From positions 1 to 47,309 of the forward strand of contig CABUOA010000017.1 of assembly GCA_902493145.1 (NCBI GenBank): 47,309 nt of DNA. Reading direction: 5' to 3'. Of the stretch, positions 33,577 through 42,981 are shown piece by piece. The translations under genes were made by a program, and so were the position numbers. The number at the start of each line of letters is the position of its first letter. Position 1 is the first letter of the stretch. The notes below the pieces were generated by a model. It was given only the letters and a program-made list of their open reading frames with translations, was not told where the DNA came from and ran no database searches. This DNA is from an uncultured Collinsella sp. GTDB taxonomy: Bacteria > Actinomycetota > Coriobacteriia > Coriobacteriales > Coriobacteriaceae.

Positions 33577-33612
33577 AAAGGGCCGATCGCACATCTCCGC
33601 GGTCGGCCCTTT
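33577..33612 (+). terminator. Rho-independent terminator
   Basis: AAAGGGCCGA (33577-33586) pairs with TCGGCCCTTT (33603-33612); the inner CGC/GCG extends the stem. It ends the membrane-protein gene and is followed at once by a P2 repeat. Confidence 0.8.
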
Positions 33613-33619
33613 ACATTTG

Positions 33620-33665
33620 CCCAGATAAAACCTGCCAAAATAAACCTGTCCCTTTTTGGCAGGTT
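33620..33665 (+). repeat. Dispersed palindromic repeat, family P2
   Basis: CCCAGATAAAACCTGCC ... TTTTTGGCAGGTT. Arms AACCTGCCAAAA (33629-33640) and TTTTGGCAGGTT (33654-33665) pair perfectly. It lies one base from the rlmA stop codon and probably terminates that transcript. Nearly identical to the copy at 7963-8007 in reverse. Confidence 0.85.
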
Positions 33666-33666
33666 G

Positions 33667-34482
33667 TTAGCGGTGGCGGTACTCGGCGATGATGAAGTCG
33701 ATATCGGTCTGAAGGGTGTCCAGGTTTGCCAGGCGTTCCTTGTCGGCAGGGCGCGTGCGGTAGTAGTACGGCGTCATCTGGAACACCGCCTCAATGTCGG
33801 CCTGCGTCTGGAGCGTAATGTTCGCAGACACCCGCTGCGTTCCCACCAGCTCGAGCTCGGTTGTCTGCGGCAGCTTCTCATCGTTGAGATACGGCGTGTC
33901 GTAGAGTACCTCCTTGAGCCCAAACAGATGCCGAGCACCCGGCACCACGGTAAAGAGCGAGCCCTCGGGTGCCAGCACGCGAGAAAACTCACGCTCGTTA
34001 AAGGGAGCAAAGAGTTCGGTCACCATATCAAAGGCGCCATCAGCCACGGGGATGTCCTTCATGTTGGCCACGAAAAAGGTCGCATCGCCGCGCTTGGCGG
34101 CCAGGCGCACCATCTCTTTGCCCAAGTCGAACCCGTAAGCATCCACGCCCGGCACCGCGCCCATCGCGCTCGTGTAGTAGCCCTCGCCGCAGCAAATATC
34201 GAGCAAGGTCATGGGGCTGCCCGTAGACGTTGCACGTCCAGACACCTGCTCGCGCACCAGTTCGACCATCGCATCGCGCAACGGCGCATAGTAACCGCGG
34301 TTCAGAAAGTCACGACGGCTGCGCGCCTGCGACTTGGGATCACCCATAGCGTCGCCGCTCTTGGACGACCGCAATAGATATAGATAGCCCTCGCGCGCAC
34401 GGTCAAATCGGTGTCCGCCCGCGCATGCGGCACCGCGCTCGTCGTCCACCAACGGCTCATGGCAAACGGGACACAACAACAT
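33667..34482 (-). CDS. rlmA: 23S rRNA (guanine-N1)-methyltransferase, RlmA family
   Basis: 271 residues. The N-terminal zinc site is Cys4, Cys7, Cys20, His24 (LLCPVCHEPL ... CAGGHRFD). The family signature GDPKSQARSRRDFLNRGYY follows, then SAM motif LLDICCGEGYYTSAM. Homologues methylate G745 or G748 of 23S rRNA, the latter giving macrolide resistance; which applies here I cannot say. AAGGAG precedes the ATG. Upstream lies the P3 block. Confidence 0.85.
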   Translation of the reverse strand: MLLCPVCHEPLVDDERGAACAGGHRFDRAREGYLYLLRSSKSGDAMGDPKSQARSRRDFLNRGYYAPLRDAMVELVREQVSGRATSTGSPMTLLDICCGEGYYTSAMGAVPGVDAYGFDLGKEMVRLAAKRGDATFFVANMKDIPVADGAFDMVTELFAPFNEREFSRVLAPEGSLFTVVPGARHLFGLKEVLYDTPYLNDEKLPQTTELELVGTQRVSANITLQTQADIEAVFQMTPYYYRTRPADKERLANLDTLQTDIDFIIAEYRHR

Positions 34483-34517
34483 GGCAACTCCTTAGCGCGG
34501 ACAACACAACGCCCACC

Positions 34518-34569
34518 ATTGTCGCACGCCTCCCCCACCTAGTCATTGGGGACGTTCTTAAATGACTAG
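34518..34569. repeat. Dispersed block P3 in the rlmA / MATE divergent region
   Basis: ATTGTCGCACGCCTCCCCC (34518-34536), then a perfect inverted repeat CTAGTCATT / AATGACTAG (34539-34547, 34561-34569) round GGGGACGTTCTTA. A second copy lies at 47191-47251. On the minus strand the block ends in GACAAT, a likely -10 for rlmA, 36 nt from its start. Confidence 0.75.
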
Positions 34570-34633
34570 TCGATTAGGAGTATCATCGTCTGCGCAAATA
34601 AGCATGGAAAAGCATATTAGAGATTGAGAGCGT

Positions 34634-36016
34634 ATGGCTGATACCGCATCTAAACACATTGACATGACTACCGGCTCGCTGTGGCGCAATATCCCCCTGT
34701 TCGCCTTCCCCGTGGCTGCCACGAGTATCTTGGAGCAGCTGTCGAACCTCATCGCCACGGTCATCATCGGTAATTTCTCGGGCGACCAGGGAACCCTCGC
34801 CATGGCGGCAGTCGGCTCCAACGTTCCGCTCACCAGCCTTATGATCAACCTGTTTATCGGCCTGTCGCTCGGATCCAACGTGGTCATCGCCAACGCTATC
34901 GGCCGCAACGACCAGAACATGGTCAAACGCGCCGTCCATACCTCGATTCTTATGGCACTCGTGGGCTTTGTCGTCATCGCGCTGGGCGAGATCTTTGCCG
35001 AGCCCATGCTCGCCGCGCTCAACGTTCCCGCCGAAACCATGCCGCTCGCTTCGCTCTACCTACGCGTCTTTTTGCTCAGCATGCCCTCGATCTTGCTCTA
35101 CAACTTTGAGGCCGCGATCTTCCGCTCCGTCGGCATCACCCGCATGCCGCTGCAGGCGCTTGCCGTGTCCACCGTCCTCAACATTGGCCTGGACCTCATC
35201 TTTGTCCCCGTACTCCACTGGGGCGTCGCGGGCGTCGCCATCGCCACCGCCATTGCCTACACCGTCAGCGCCGTCACGCTCTTTATCCGTCTGCTTAAGA
35301 CCGATTCCGTCGTCCGCGTCACCCCGCGCGACTTAGGCTTAGACCCCGTCGCTCTCAAGCGCATCGTCAAGATTGGCCTGCCCGCCGGCATCCAAAGCGC
35401 CGTCTTTGCCGTCGCCAACATCATCATCCAGTCCGCCATCAACAGCCTGGGCACCGAGGTCATGGCGGCATCGAGCGCCGCCATGAGCCTGGAGTATGTG
35501 TGCTACAACCTGCTCAACAGCTTTAGCCAGGCCTGCACCACCTTTGTGGGACAAAACCACGGCGCCCGCCAAATCGACCGCTGCACCAAGACGCTCAAGG
35601 TCTGCCTGGTCGAAGGCGGTATCGTCGCGCTCACCACCATCGTCGTCATCGTAGGCTTGGGACGCGAAATCCTGGCGCTGTTCAACAGCGACCCCAACAT
35701 TGTCTCGATCGGCTATATCCGCGTGTGCTCGATCTTCCCTGCCTACGCCTTTAGCATGTTCTACGAAAACATGTCCGGCTACCTGCGCGGCTTTGGCATC
35801 TCGCTCATGCCCGCCCTCATCACCATGATCTGCGTCTGCGGCATTCGCTTCTATTGGGTATTCTGCGTGTTCCCGCACTTCCGCACCTTTGCGAACATCA
35901 TGATGGTCTACCCCATTAGTCTGGGCACCACGGCGTTCTTTATGGTCGTGGCGGTACTACTCTGCCACCCGGCACGCACCTATCGCGCCGCCCAAGCCAA
36001 AGCGACAGCCCGCTAA
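34634..36016 (+). CDS. MATE-family multidrug/cation efflux protein
   Basis: 460 residues with about 12 membrane helices in two related halves. The N-terminus MADTASKHIDMTTGSLWRNI and ALPVAATSILEQL-type first helix (FAFPVAATSILEQLSNLIAT) fit the MatE superfamily, DinF/NorM-like branch. It would export drugs or metabolites in exchange for Na+ or H+. The start at 34634 has only a modest ribosome site (GAGAG). Converges with a LysR gene; no dedicated neighbour suggests a substrate. Confidence 0.85.
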   Translation: MADTASKHIDMTTGSLWRNIPLFAFPVAATSILEQLSNLIATVIIGNFSGDQGTLAMAAVGSNVPLTSLMINLFIGLSLGSNVVIANAIGRNDQNMVKRAVHTSILMALVGFVVIALGEIFAEPMLAALNVPAETMPLASLYLRVFLLSMPSILLYNFEAAIFRSVGITRMPLQALAVSTVLNIGLDLIFVPVLHWGVAGVAIATAIAYTVSAVTLFIRLLKTDSVVRVTPRDLGLDPVALKRIVKIGLPAGIQSAVFAVANIIIQSAINSLGTEVMAASSAAMSLEYVCYNLLNSFSQACTTFVGQNHGARQIDRCTKTLKVCLVEGGIVALTTIVVIVGLGREILALFNSDPNIVSIGYIRVCSIFPAYAFSMFYENMSGYLRGFGISLMPALITMICVCGIRFYWVFCVFPHFRTFANIMMVYPISLGTTAFFMVVAVLLCHPARTYRAAQAKATAR

Positions 36017-36043
36017 ACACCGCACTCAACGTCACGCCAGTCA

Positions 36044-36910
36044 TTAATTGACAATATGCGAGCTCATATAGTCGATAAAACGCCTCGTGGCGATAGGCAT
36101 GGTGTCCCAGCTGCGCCAAGCTGCCACCACGTCGCGCGAGGGAGCATGCACGATGGGACGTACGCGAATATCGGCCCGCATGCCCTCGACGGTACGGCGA
36201 TACAGCATGCTCACGCCTAGGCCCTCCTCCACCATCGCCATGATGGTGTAGTCGTCGGTCACCTCACTCGTCACGTGCGGCGACAGTCCGTGCGCCGCGA
36301 ATGCATCGAGCACCAGGCTCTGTTCGCCCTCGTCCAGCAACACAAACGGCTCGGACGCCAGGTCGGCGAGCGTCACCTTTTCCTTTGCCGTCAGCGGATG
36401 CGCGGCCGGCAGCAGCGCCACCAACTCGTCGTGATAGACCACGCGTTTCTCGAGCCCGGCGGTAAATCCGCGCGCCGTAAAGCAAAAGTCAACCACGCCA
36501 TCGTGCACCCACTGGGCGTTGCGCGTGTAATCGCCCTGCTTGAGGGTAAAGTGCACGCCCGGATGCAGAGCCCCAAAGTCGCGAATCACGCGCGGCAATA
36601 CGGTGCGGCTCACGTTGGTAAACGTCGCAATACGAATATCAGTCGAGGAGAGCCCCAGCAGCTCCTGGCGCTTTCCCTCAAGCTCGGCCTCGGCAGTTAC
36701 GATTTGGCGCAGATACGGCAGGTACTGTTTGCCGTCGCGCGTAAGCGACACACCCTGCTTGCCGCGCTCGATAAGCGTGGTACCCAGCTCGCGCTCGAGC
36801 GCCTTGACGGCCTGGCTCACCGCGCTTTGTGTATAGCCCAGCTCATCGGCCGCGCCCTTAAGACTGCCGCGATCGACCACCATACAAACAATCTGATACC
36901 GCGATGCCAT
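36044..36910 (-). CDS. LysR-family regulator divergent from an EamA transporter
   Basis: 288 residues. Winged helix at residues 1-60 (GSLKGAADELGYTQSAVSQAVKALE) and a LysR substrate-binding domain. GGAGG precedes the ATG at 36910. The 158-bp gap to the EamA gene is AT-richer than its surroundings and should hold both promoters; such LysR-transporter pairs usually mean that the regulator controls the transporter. No perfect operator palindrome stood out. Confidence 0.82.
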   Translation of the reverse strand: MASRYQIVCMVVDRGSLKGAADELGYTQSAVSQAVKALERELGTTLIERGKQGVSLTRDGKQYLPYLRQIVTAEAELEGKRQELLGLSSTDIRIATFTNVSRTVLPRVIRDFGALHPGVHFTLKQGDYTRNAQWVHDGVVDFCFTARGFTAGLEKRVVYHDELVALLPAAHPLTAKEKVTLADLASEPFVLLDEGEQSLVLDAFAAHGLSPHVTSEVTDDYTIMAMVEEGLGVSMLYRRTVEGMRADIRVRPIVHAPSRDVVAAWRSWDTMPIATRRFIDYMSSHIVN

Positions 36911-37068
36911 CGTGCCTCCATCTCGATGCGGCTGTAAAACGTTTTGCCAGGGCTTTTTCTACTAGCATTAGCATTTCTTAATCATACTGAAGATACATTC
37001 GCTTTACTACATCCACATCTGAGAGCAGAATCCTTTTTGCGAAACCGTTCTGTAATAAAAGGAGTCCC

Positions 37069-37971
37069 ATGGATCGCAAAAAAGCAATCGCGCTCTCATT
37101 TTCCGTTCCCGTCGCATGGGGCTTTTCGTATCCCCTCATGAAGATCGGCATGGACAGCATGAACGCCACGAGCATCGTTGCGCTACGCTGCATCATCGCC
37201 TTTGCGGCTTGCCTTGTGCTCTTCCACAAGCACGCTTTCCGCATCAACCGCGACCTTATGGTTCGCGCCGCCATCATCGGTGCCATCATGGCAACCGAGC
37301 TCACCTGCATGTGCCTGGGCTCCAGCCTCACCTCCGCCTCCACCGCCGGTTTTTTACAGAGCCTGACGGTCGTGATCGTCCCGTTTGCCAACGCGGCCCT
37401 GCTGCGTCGCGCCCCCGAGCGCAAGGTGCTCGTCGGCACGGCCATCGTCACCTGCGGCATGCTGCTGCTCTCGGGCGCCGACTTTACCAGCCTGAATCCC
37501 GGCGCGATCATCATGCTGCTCTCGGCCTTTATCTATGCCGGCCACATTATCGTAGCCAAGCGCTTTGTCGAAGAAGTCGACCCGCTGGCCCTGGGCGTTT
37601 GGCAGTTGGGCTTTGGCGGCCTGTTCTCGGGCATCGCCGCATGCACCTTGGGCGGCTTCACGCTTCCCAGCACGCCCAACGAGATCGTCGTGGTCGTCGC
37701 GCTGGCACTCATCTGCTCTGCCTACGGCTTTATCACCCAGACGCTCGTGCAGCCCCACGTGCCTGCCGAGACCACCGGCTTTGCCTTCTCGCTCGAGCCG
37801 GTCTGTTCCGCCGTCTTCTCGTTCTTCCTGGTCGGCGAGGTCCTGGGCCCCATCGCCTTCTTTGGTGCCGCCCTCATCCTCACCGGCGTCATGGTGGCAA
37901 CCGTCGAGCTTCCGCGCCTTCGCGCACATGGACAGGCTCGCATGACAGGAGCGCCCGAGCACGTCTCGTAG
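37069..37971 (+). CDS. EamA/DMT-superfamily transporter
   Basis: 300 residues, ten predicted membrane helices in two EamA repeats (first ends about residue 140; second opens SAFIYAGHIIVAKRF). FSVPVAWGFSYPLMKIG and LTSASTAGFLQSL are characteristic. Likely an exporter of amino acids or other metabolites. AGGAG is placed well before the ATG. Probably regulated by the divergent LysR protein. Confidence 0.85.
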   Translation: MDRKKAIALSFSVPVAWGFSYPLMKIGMDSMNATSIVALRCIIAFAACLVLFHKHAFRINRDLMVRAAIIGAIMATELTCMCLGSSLTSASTAGFLQSLTVVIVPFANAALLRRAPERKVLVGTAIVTCGMLLLSGADFTSLNPGAIIMLLSAFIYAGHIIVAKRFVEEVDPLALGVWQLGFGGLFSGIAACTLGGFTLPSTPNEIVVVVALALICSAYGFITQTLVQPHVPAETTGFAFSLEPVCSAVFSFFLVGEVLGPIAFFGAALILTGVMVATVELPRLRAHGQARMTGAPEHVS

Positions 37972-38018
37972 ACCCCACTCTTCATACAGCCGCGGCATAA
38001 AGGTAACCGGTGCGCCTT

Positions 38019-38024
38019 TACAAT
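38019..38024 (+). promoter_or_regulatory. Candidate -10 box TACAAT for ung
   Basis: TACAAT 36 nt upstream of the ATG at 38060. Confidence 0.4.
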
Positions 38025-38059
38025 AGATGCCAACAGAGCATCTGCCATAAAGGAGCCCC

Positions 38060-38785
38060 ATGGACACCGCAACCCGCGACCGCAACATAGCGACTTGGTT
38101 GGGCGATGCGCCGCAGCCGGTACGTGACACGACGAACCAGCTGCTCGAGCGCATCGCCCTTTTGCGTGCCGAGCAGACTATCTACCCGACACAAGACGAC
38201 ATCCTCAATGCCCTCGCCTACACGCCGGCCAACCAGGTCAAGGTTGTCATCTTGGGTCAAGATCCCTATCACGGACCGAACCAGGCAATGGGGCTGTCGT
38301 TCTCGGTCCCCGCGACGCAAGCCAAGCTGCCGCCGAGCCTGCGCAACATCTATAAGGAACTAAACGCCGATCTGGGCTACCCCATCCCCGCCACGGGAGA
38401 CCTAACCCCCTGGGCACAACAGGGCGCCCTGCTCCTCAACACCACGCTCACCGTGCGCGAGCATGCCGCCAACTCGCACGCCAAGCTGGGTTGGAGCACG
38501 CTGACCGACTACGTTATCGAGCGCTGCTGCCTGCTGCCCCAACCGGTCGTCTTTTTGGCATGGGGCCGCTTTGCCCAGCAGATGGTCGAGGGCAAGCTCG
38601 CCGCGACTGGCGCGGGCGAGGCAACCGGCAAGTACTGCTTAGCCTCCACGCACCCCTCGCCACTTTCGGCAAACCGTGCCACGGCAGAACTCCCCGCTTT
38701 TATGGGGTCGCGCCCCTTCTCGGCAGCCAATCGGCTACTCGAACAGCACGGCTCGACCCCCGTCAACTGGACTTGCCTCGGCTAA
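38060..38785 (+). CDS. ung: Uracil-DNA glycosylase, family 1
   Basis: 241 residues, normal length. Catalytic motif GQDPYHGPNQAMGLSFSV with the water-activating Asp, and the minor-groove loop STHPSPLSAN with its His. Removes uracil from DNA to begin base-excision repair. AAGGAG lies before the ATG at 38060. Single-gene unit, ended by the hairpin at 38801-38834. Confidence 0.95.
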   Translation: MDTATRDRNIATWLGDAPQPVRDTTNQLLERIALLRAEQTIYPTQDDILNALAYTPANQVKVVILGQDPYHGPNQAMGLSFSVPATQAKLPPSLRNIYKELNADLGYPIPATGDLTPWAQQGALLLNTTLTVREHAANSHAKLGWSTLTDYVIERCCLLPQPVVFLAWGRFAQQMVEGKLAATGAGEATGKYCLASTHPSPLSANRATAELPAFMGSRPFSAANRLLEQHGSTPVNWTCLG

Positions 38786-38800
38786 AAATCGATACATCAA

Positions 38801-38834
38801 AAACGCGCTCGACGGCTTTCCATCGGGCGCGTTT
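38801..38834. terminator. Bidirectional terminator between convergent ung and SDR genes
   Basis: AAACGCGCTCGA and TCGGGCGCGTTT form a stem with one mismatch; A-run on the left, T-rich on the right. Confidence 0.75.
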
Positions 38835-38835
38835 C

Positions 38836-39516
38836 CTATTCGGGCCAAATAAATTGTGTGCGGCCGGCCTCGCCACCGTCAATGAGCAGACTCTGCCCGG
38901 TCATAAACCGGTTGGTCACGCCCACAAAGTAGATCCACTCGGCGATCTCTTGGGCGGTGGCCCAGCGTTTAAGCGGCGTGAGCTCCATAATCTGGTTCCA
39001 CAGGTGCTCGTCTTCCATCACGCAACGGTTGAGCGGCGTGATAACGCCGCCCGGGTCCACACTGTTGGCGATGGCCTGCGGTGCCAGGCGGTTTGCAAGG
39101 TTCTTGGTGTAGGCGATAACGCCGCCCTTGCTGGCGGCATAGGCGGGAAACTCCGACCCCGTATGCCCGCTCGCCGACCCCACATTGACCACGGATTTAA
39201 TAGCCGGCGCCGGCTTGGCGGCAAGCCCCTCCCCCACAAAGGCGTAACGCTCGGTCACGTTGATGGTGCCACACAGGTTGGCGGCAATGTCGTCGGCCGA
39301 ATCCTGCGTACCGGCAACGTTTACGATTACCTGGGGTTCAAGGTCGTCTGGAAACGAGTCCGGTTCGCGGACATCAACGATCAGATGGCGGTAGCGCTCG
39401 TGTTCGATCGCCGCCGGCAGCAGATCAAAACCCACGACCTCGTGGCCCTCGTCCAAAAAGCGCTGCACGCACGCGGCTCCGATACCGCCCGAAGCGCCCG
39501 TGATCAAAACCCGCAT
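38836..39516 (-). CDS. Short-chain dehydrogenase/reductase
   Basis: 226 residues. The cofactor loop TGASGGIG (residues 6-13), NVAG, catalytic Ser in VGSASG and YAASK (Tyr and Lys) are all there, so it is a classical SDR and should be active. D31 after the second strand (VVGFDLL) favours NAD over NADP. Substrate unknown. AAGGAG precedes the ATG; it begins nine bases after the stop of the transporter gene, so the two form an operon. Confidence 0.85.
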   Translation of the reverse strand: MRVLITGASGGIGAACVQRFLDEGHEVVGFDLLPAAIEHERYRHLIVDVREPDSFPDDLEPQVIVNVAGTQDSADDIAANLCGTINVTERYAFVGEGLAAKPAPAIKSVVNVGSASGHTGSEFPAYAASKGGVIAYTKNLANRLAPQAIANSVDPGGVITPLNRCVMEDEHLWNQIMELTPLKRWATAQEIAEWIYFVGVTNRFMTGQSLLIDGGEAGRTQFIWPE

Positions 39517-39525
39517 GCTTGCTCC

Positions 39526-40248
39526 TTAGGCGGTTGCGTGACGCTCGAGGTACTCGGCACCCACATTCTCGCGCTCCCAGCCGCGCACGACCTTGTAGCC
39601 CACGGGGCTCAGGAAGACCTCGCACAGCAGCTCGGCAACAGCGCCGGTCAGCGAGCACATAAGAACCTGCACCCAGGTCCAACCAAAGAACGTGTGGCTC
39701 ACCACAATGGCAAAGACCAAGTTGTCGATAAACTGGCCAACACCCGTGGACACATAAGAGCGGAAGGCAAAGCTCGCAAAGTTATTCTTTTTGAGCATAC
39801 GACCGAGCGACTGGTTGAGTGTGGAGTTAACCACGGCAGAAACGAGCATTGCCAGCGAAGAGCCCAGCACCACGTACCAGGTGCCGCCGATGGTGGCGTT
39901 AAGGGCGGTGTTGACCTCGATCATACCCGTGTCGTAGTAGGCGCCCCACATGCCGGGCGTGAGCGAGCATGCCCAAAAGCACAGACTCACGGCCAGATTG
40001 ACCAGCAGCGCGAGGATAGAGATTTTGATGGATGCCTTGGCGCCAAAGCGCTTGCAGATCATGTCCTGGCACAAAAACGAAACCCAGCTCACCACAAAGC
40101 CGCAATCGAGTGCCAGATACGGCAGGCTGATAAGCTCTTTGTTGGCCAGCAGGTTCATCATGATGACACTCACGAAAAACAGCGAAACCGTTGCCGCGGG
40201 AATGCTCCGCAACAGGACCTTGTAGTCCTCCATGACCTTCTTGATCAT
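39526..40248 (-). CDS. yhhQ: Queuosine precursor transporter, QPTR/YhhQ (DUF165) family
   Basis: 240 residues, six to seven membrane spans. SVIMMNLLANKELISLP, the DMICKRFGAKAS loop and the late GQFIDNLVFAIVV segment match the VUT/DUF165 family, which imports preQ0/preQ1 or queuine for tRNA modification. AAGGAG precedes the ATG at 40248. Its leader holds a 7-bp hairpin with an A-rich tail that may be a preQ1-type regulator. The SDR gene follows in the same unit. Confidence 0.82.
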   Translation of the reverse strand: MIKKVMEDYKVLLRSIPAATVSLFFVSVIMMNLLANKELISLPYLALDCGFVVSWVSFLCQDMICKRFGAKASIKISILALLVNLAVSLCFWACSLTPGMWGAYYDTGMIEVNTALNATIGGTWYVVLGSSLAMLVSAVVNSTLNQSLGRMLKKNNFASFAFRSYVSTGVGQFIDNLVFAIVVSHTFFGWTWVQVLMCSLTGAVAELLCEVFLSPVGYKVVRGWERENVGAEYLERHATA

Positions 40249-40275
40249 TATGTACTCCTTTGGTTTTAGGTTTAA

Positions 40276-40304
40276 CGAGCAGGATATCGGACCCGAACTG
40301 CTCG
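40276..40304 (-). promoter_or_regulatory. Structured leader of the queuosine-precursor transporter (possible preQ1-type element)
   Basis: On the minus strand CGAGCAG and CTGCTCG enclose a 15-nt loop (TTCGGGTCCGATATC); then comes GTTAAACCTAAAACC just before the ribosome site. A small hairpin with an A-rich 3' tail recalls preQ1-I riboswitches, but I cannot match the full consensus. Confidence 0.3.
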
Positions 40305-40367
40305 GACGTCACGGTCTTGAGACGACGGTGGGTATGATAGCCGCTCACACGGCATCAGGCAAGCAAC

Positions 40368-40399
40368 CGGCGCGGCAGCCCCGCAGGGCCACCGCGCCG
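40368..40399 (-). terminator. GC-rich hairpin after prfC
   Basis: CGGCGCGGCAGCCC and GGGCCACCGCGCCG (40368-40381, 40386-40399) with a 4-nt loop, a few bases after the prfC stop. No long T-run, so efficiency is uncertain. Confidence 0.6.
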
Positions 40400-40404
40400 A
40401 TGCG

Positions 40405-42018
<1,614 letters not shown>

Positions 42019-42065
42019 GCGGATCCTTTCTTGCATTGAGTGCATTACGTCGATGTAACCGCACT

Positions 42066-42071
42066 ATTGTA
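42066..42071 (-). promoter_or_regulatory. Candidate -10 box TACAAT for prfC
   Basis: TACAATAGTGCGG on the minus strand, 48 nt before the start. Confidence 0.4.
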
Positions 42072-42154
42072 GCCGCGAAATCCCGCCATAGGGCACCTAT
42101 CAGGACAAATTCATTAGCCGAGCTCGCTGTGCACCGGGCAGCCGCCTCAAGGAT

Positions 42155-42452
42155 TGTCTCGATCTGTAACAGTAAGACGGGTTTTGAGCCCCTACCTGTT
42201 ACAGATCGAGACAAACTGGCAGGCCCGCCGGCACAATCTCAATCTGTAACATCTAGCCGCCCAAATCAGGTCTAACTGTTACAAATCGAGATAAACAGGA
42301 AGGCAGGGAACCAATGTCTCAATCTGTAACATCTAGCCGCGCAAATCGACTCTTACCGTTACAGATTGAGACAAATAGGCAGGCGGGCAAATAAGATCTC
42401 GATCTGTAACAGCAGGCGACCCAAAACGGACCTAGGTGTTACAGATTGAGAT
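42155..42452. repeat. Tandem array of four long palindromic units (family P5, ~80-bp period)
   Basis: Units at 42155-42213, 42236-42292, 42315-42373 and 42396-42452; starts are 81, 79 and 81 bp apart. Each has arms of the type (T/A)(G/T)TCTC(A/G)ATCTGTAAC and complement. Unit 1 arms pair perfectly over 18 bp and unit 3 over 16; units 2 and 4 have two and one changes. Loops are 23-26 nt and differ, though those of units 2 and 3 share TCTAGCCGC. Linkers of ~22 nt share GGCAGG. Not CRISPR: the repeats are inverted pairs. Lies in the 559-bp gap between prfC and the GntR gene; nothing else seen there. Confidence 0.9.
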
Positions 42453-42499
42453 TGTTTTGGAGCAAGCGCGGCGCCGGCGGTCTATTCCACATTTAGCTC

Positions 42500-42550
42500 T
42501 TGCGTAACTGTGCATAGTGTATATATACTGTGCTTACCGGTTATATACAC
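42500..42550 (+). promoter_or_regulatory. Promoter and probable YtrA-type operator of the GntR/ABC operon
   Basis: TTGCGT (42500-42505) and TATACT (42524-42529) with an 18-bp spacer form a good promoter. An inverted repeat GTGTATATA (42517-42525) / TATATACAC (42542-42550) overlaps the -10 and start region, the usual layout for autorepression by the following regulator. Confidence 0.6.
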
Positions 42551-42577
42551 GTGTAGCCCAACAGCTAAGGAGCCGCT

Positions 42578-42958
42578 GTGGACATCATCCTATCCAATTC
42601 GAGCGACAAGCCCATCTACGAACAGATATCCTCGCAGGTCAAAGCTCAGATCCTTTCGGGCGCGCTCGCTGCGGGAGCCAAACTCCCCAGCATCCGTGCA
42701 CTCGCAAGCGACTTAGGCGTGAGCGTCATCACCACCAAGCGCGCCTATGCCGATCTGGAGCAGCTCGGCTTTATCTGCACCGTGCAGGGCAAAGGCTGCT
42801 TTGTCGCCGAGGGCAACCAAGAACTCTTGCGCGAAAACCAGCTCTGCCATATCGAAGAGCTGCTTGCGCAGGCAGCAACGCAGGCCGAAACCCTGGGCGT
42901 CACGCGCGGCAAACTACACGAGATGCTCGACCTCGTAGCCCCCGAAACCATGCAGTAG
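42578..42958 (+). CDS. GntR-family regulator, YtrA subfamily
   Basis: 126 residues. The GntR winged helix (residues ~5-75) shows PIYEQISSQVKAQILSG, LPSIRALASDLGVSVITTKR and GFICTVQGKGCFVA. The short helical C-terminus without a ligand domain marks the YtrA type. Start GTG at 42578 with AAGGAG upstream. First gene of an operon with an ABC exporter, and probably its repressor through the inverted repeat at 42517-42550. Such systems often respond to cell-wall-active peptides; the inducer here is unknown. Confidence 0.88.
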   Translation: MDIILSNSSDKPIYEQISSQVKAQILSGALAAGAKLPSIRALASDLGVSVITTKRAYADLEQLGFICTVQGKGCFVAEGNQELLRENQLCHIEELLAQAATQAETLGVTRGKLHEMLDLVAPETMQ

Positions 42959-42981
42959 CCATCTGCAAGAAAGGCTATACC

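Noticed and set aside
34634..36016. Wzx/polysaccharide flippase instead of MATE for the 460-residue protein
   Set aside because: N-terminal and mid-protein motifs fit MatE better and there are no polysaccharide genes nearby.
42155..42452. CRISPR array
   Set aside because: Repeats are inverted pairs forming hairpins, loops are partly alike, only four units occur and no cas gene is near.
42517..42981. N-terminal extension of the ABC ATPase across the GntR gene
   Set aside because: It overlaps the GntR gene in another frame; the ATPase family begins at MQKLLELKGV (42982).
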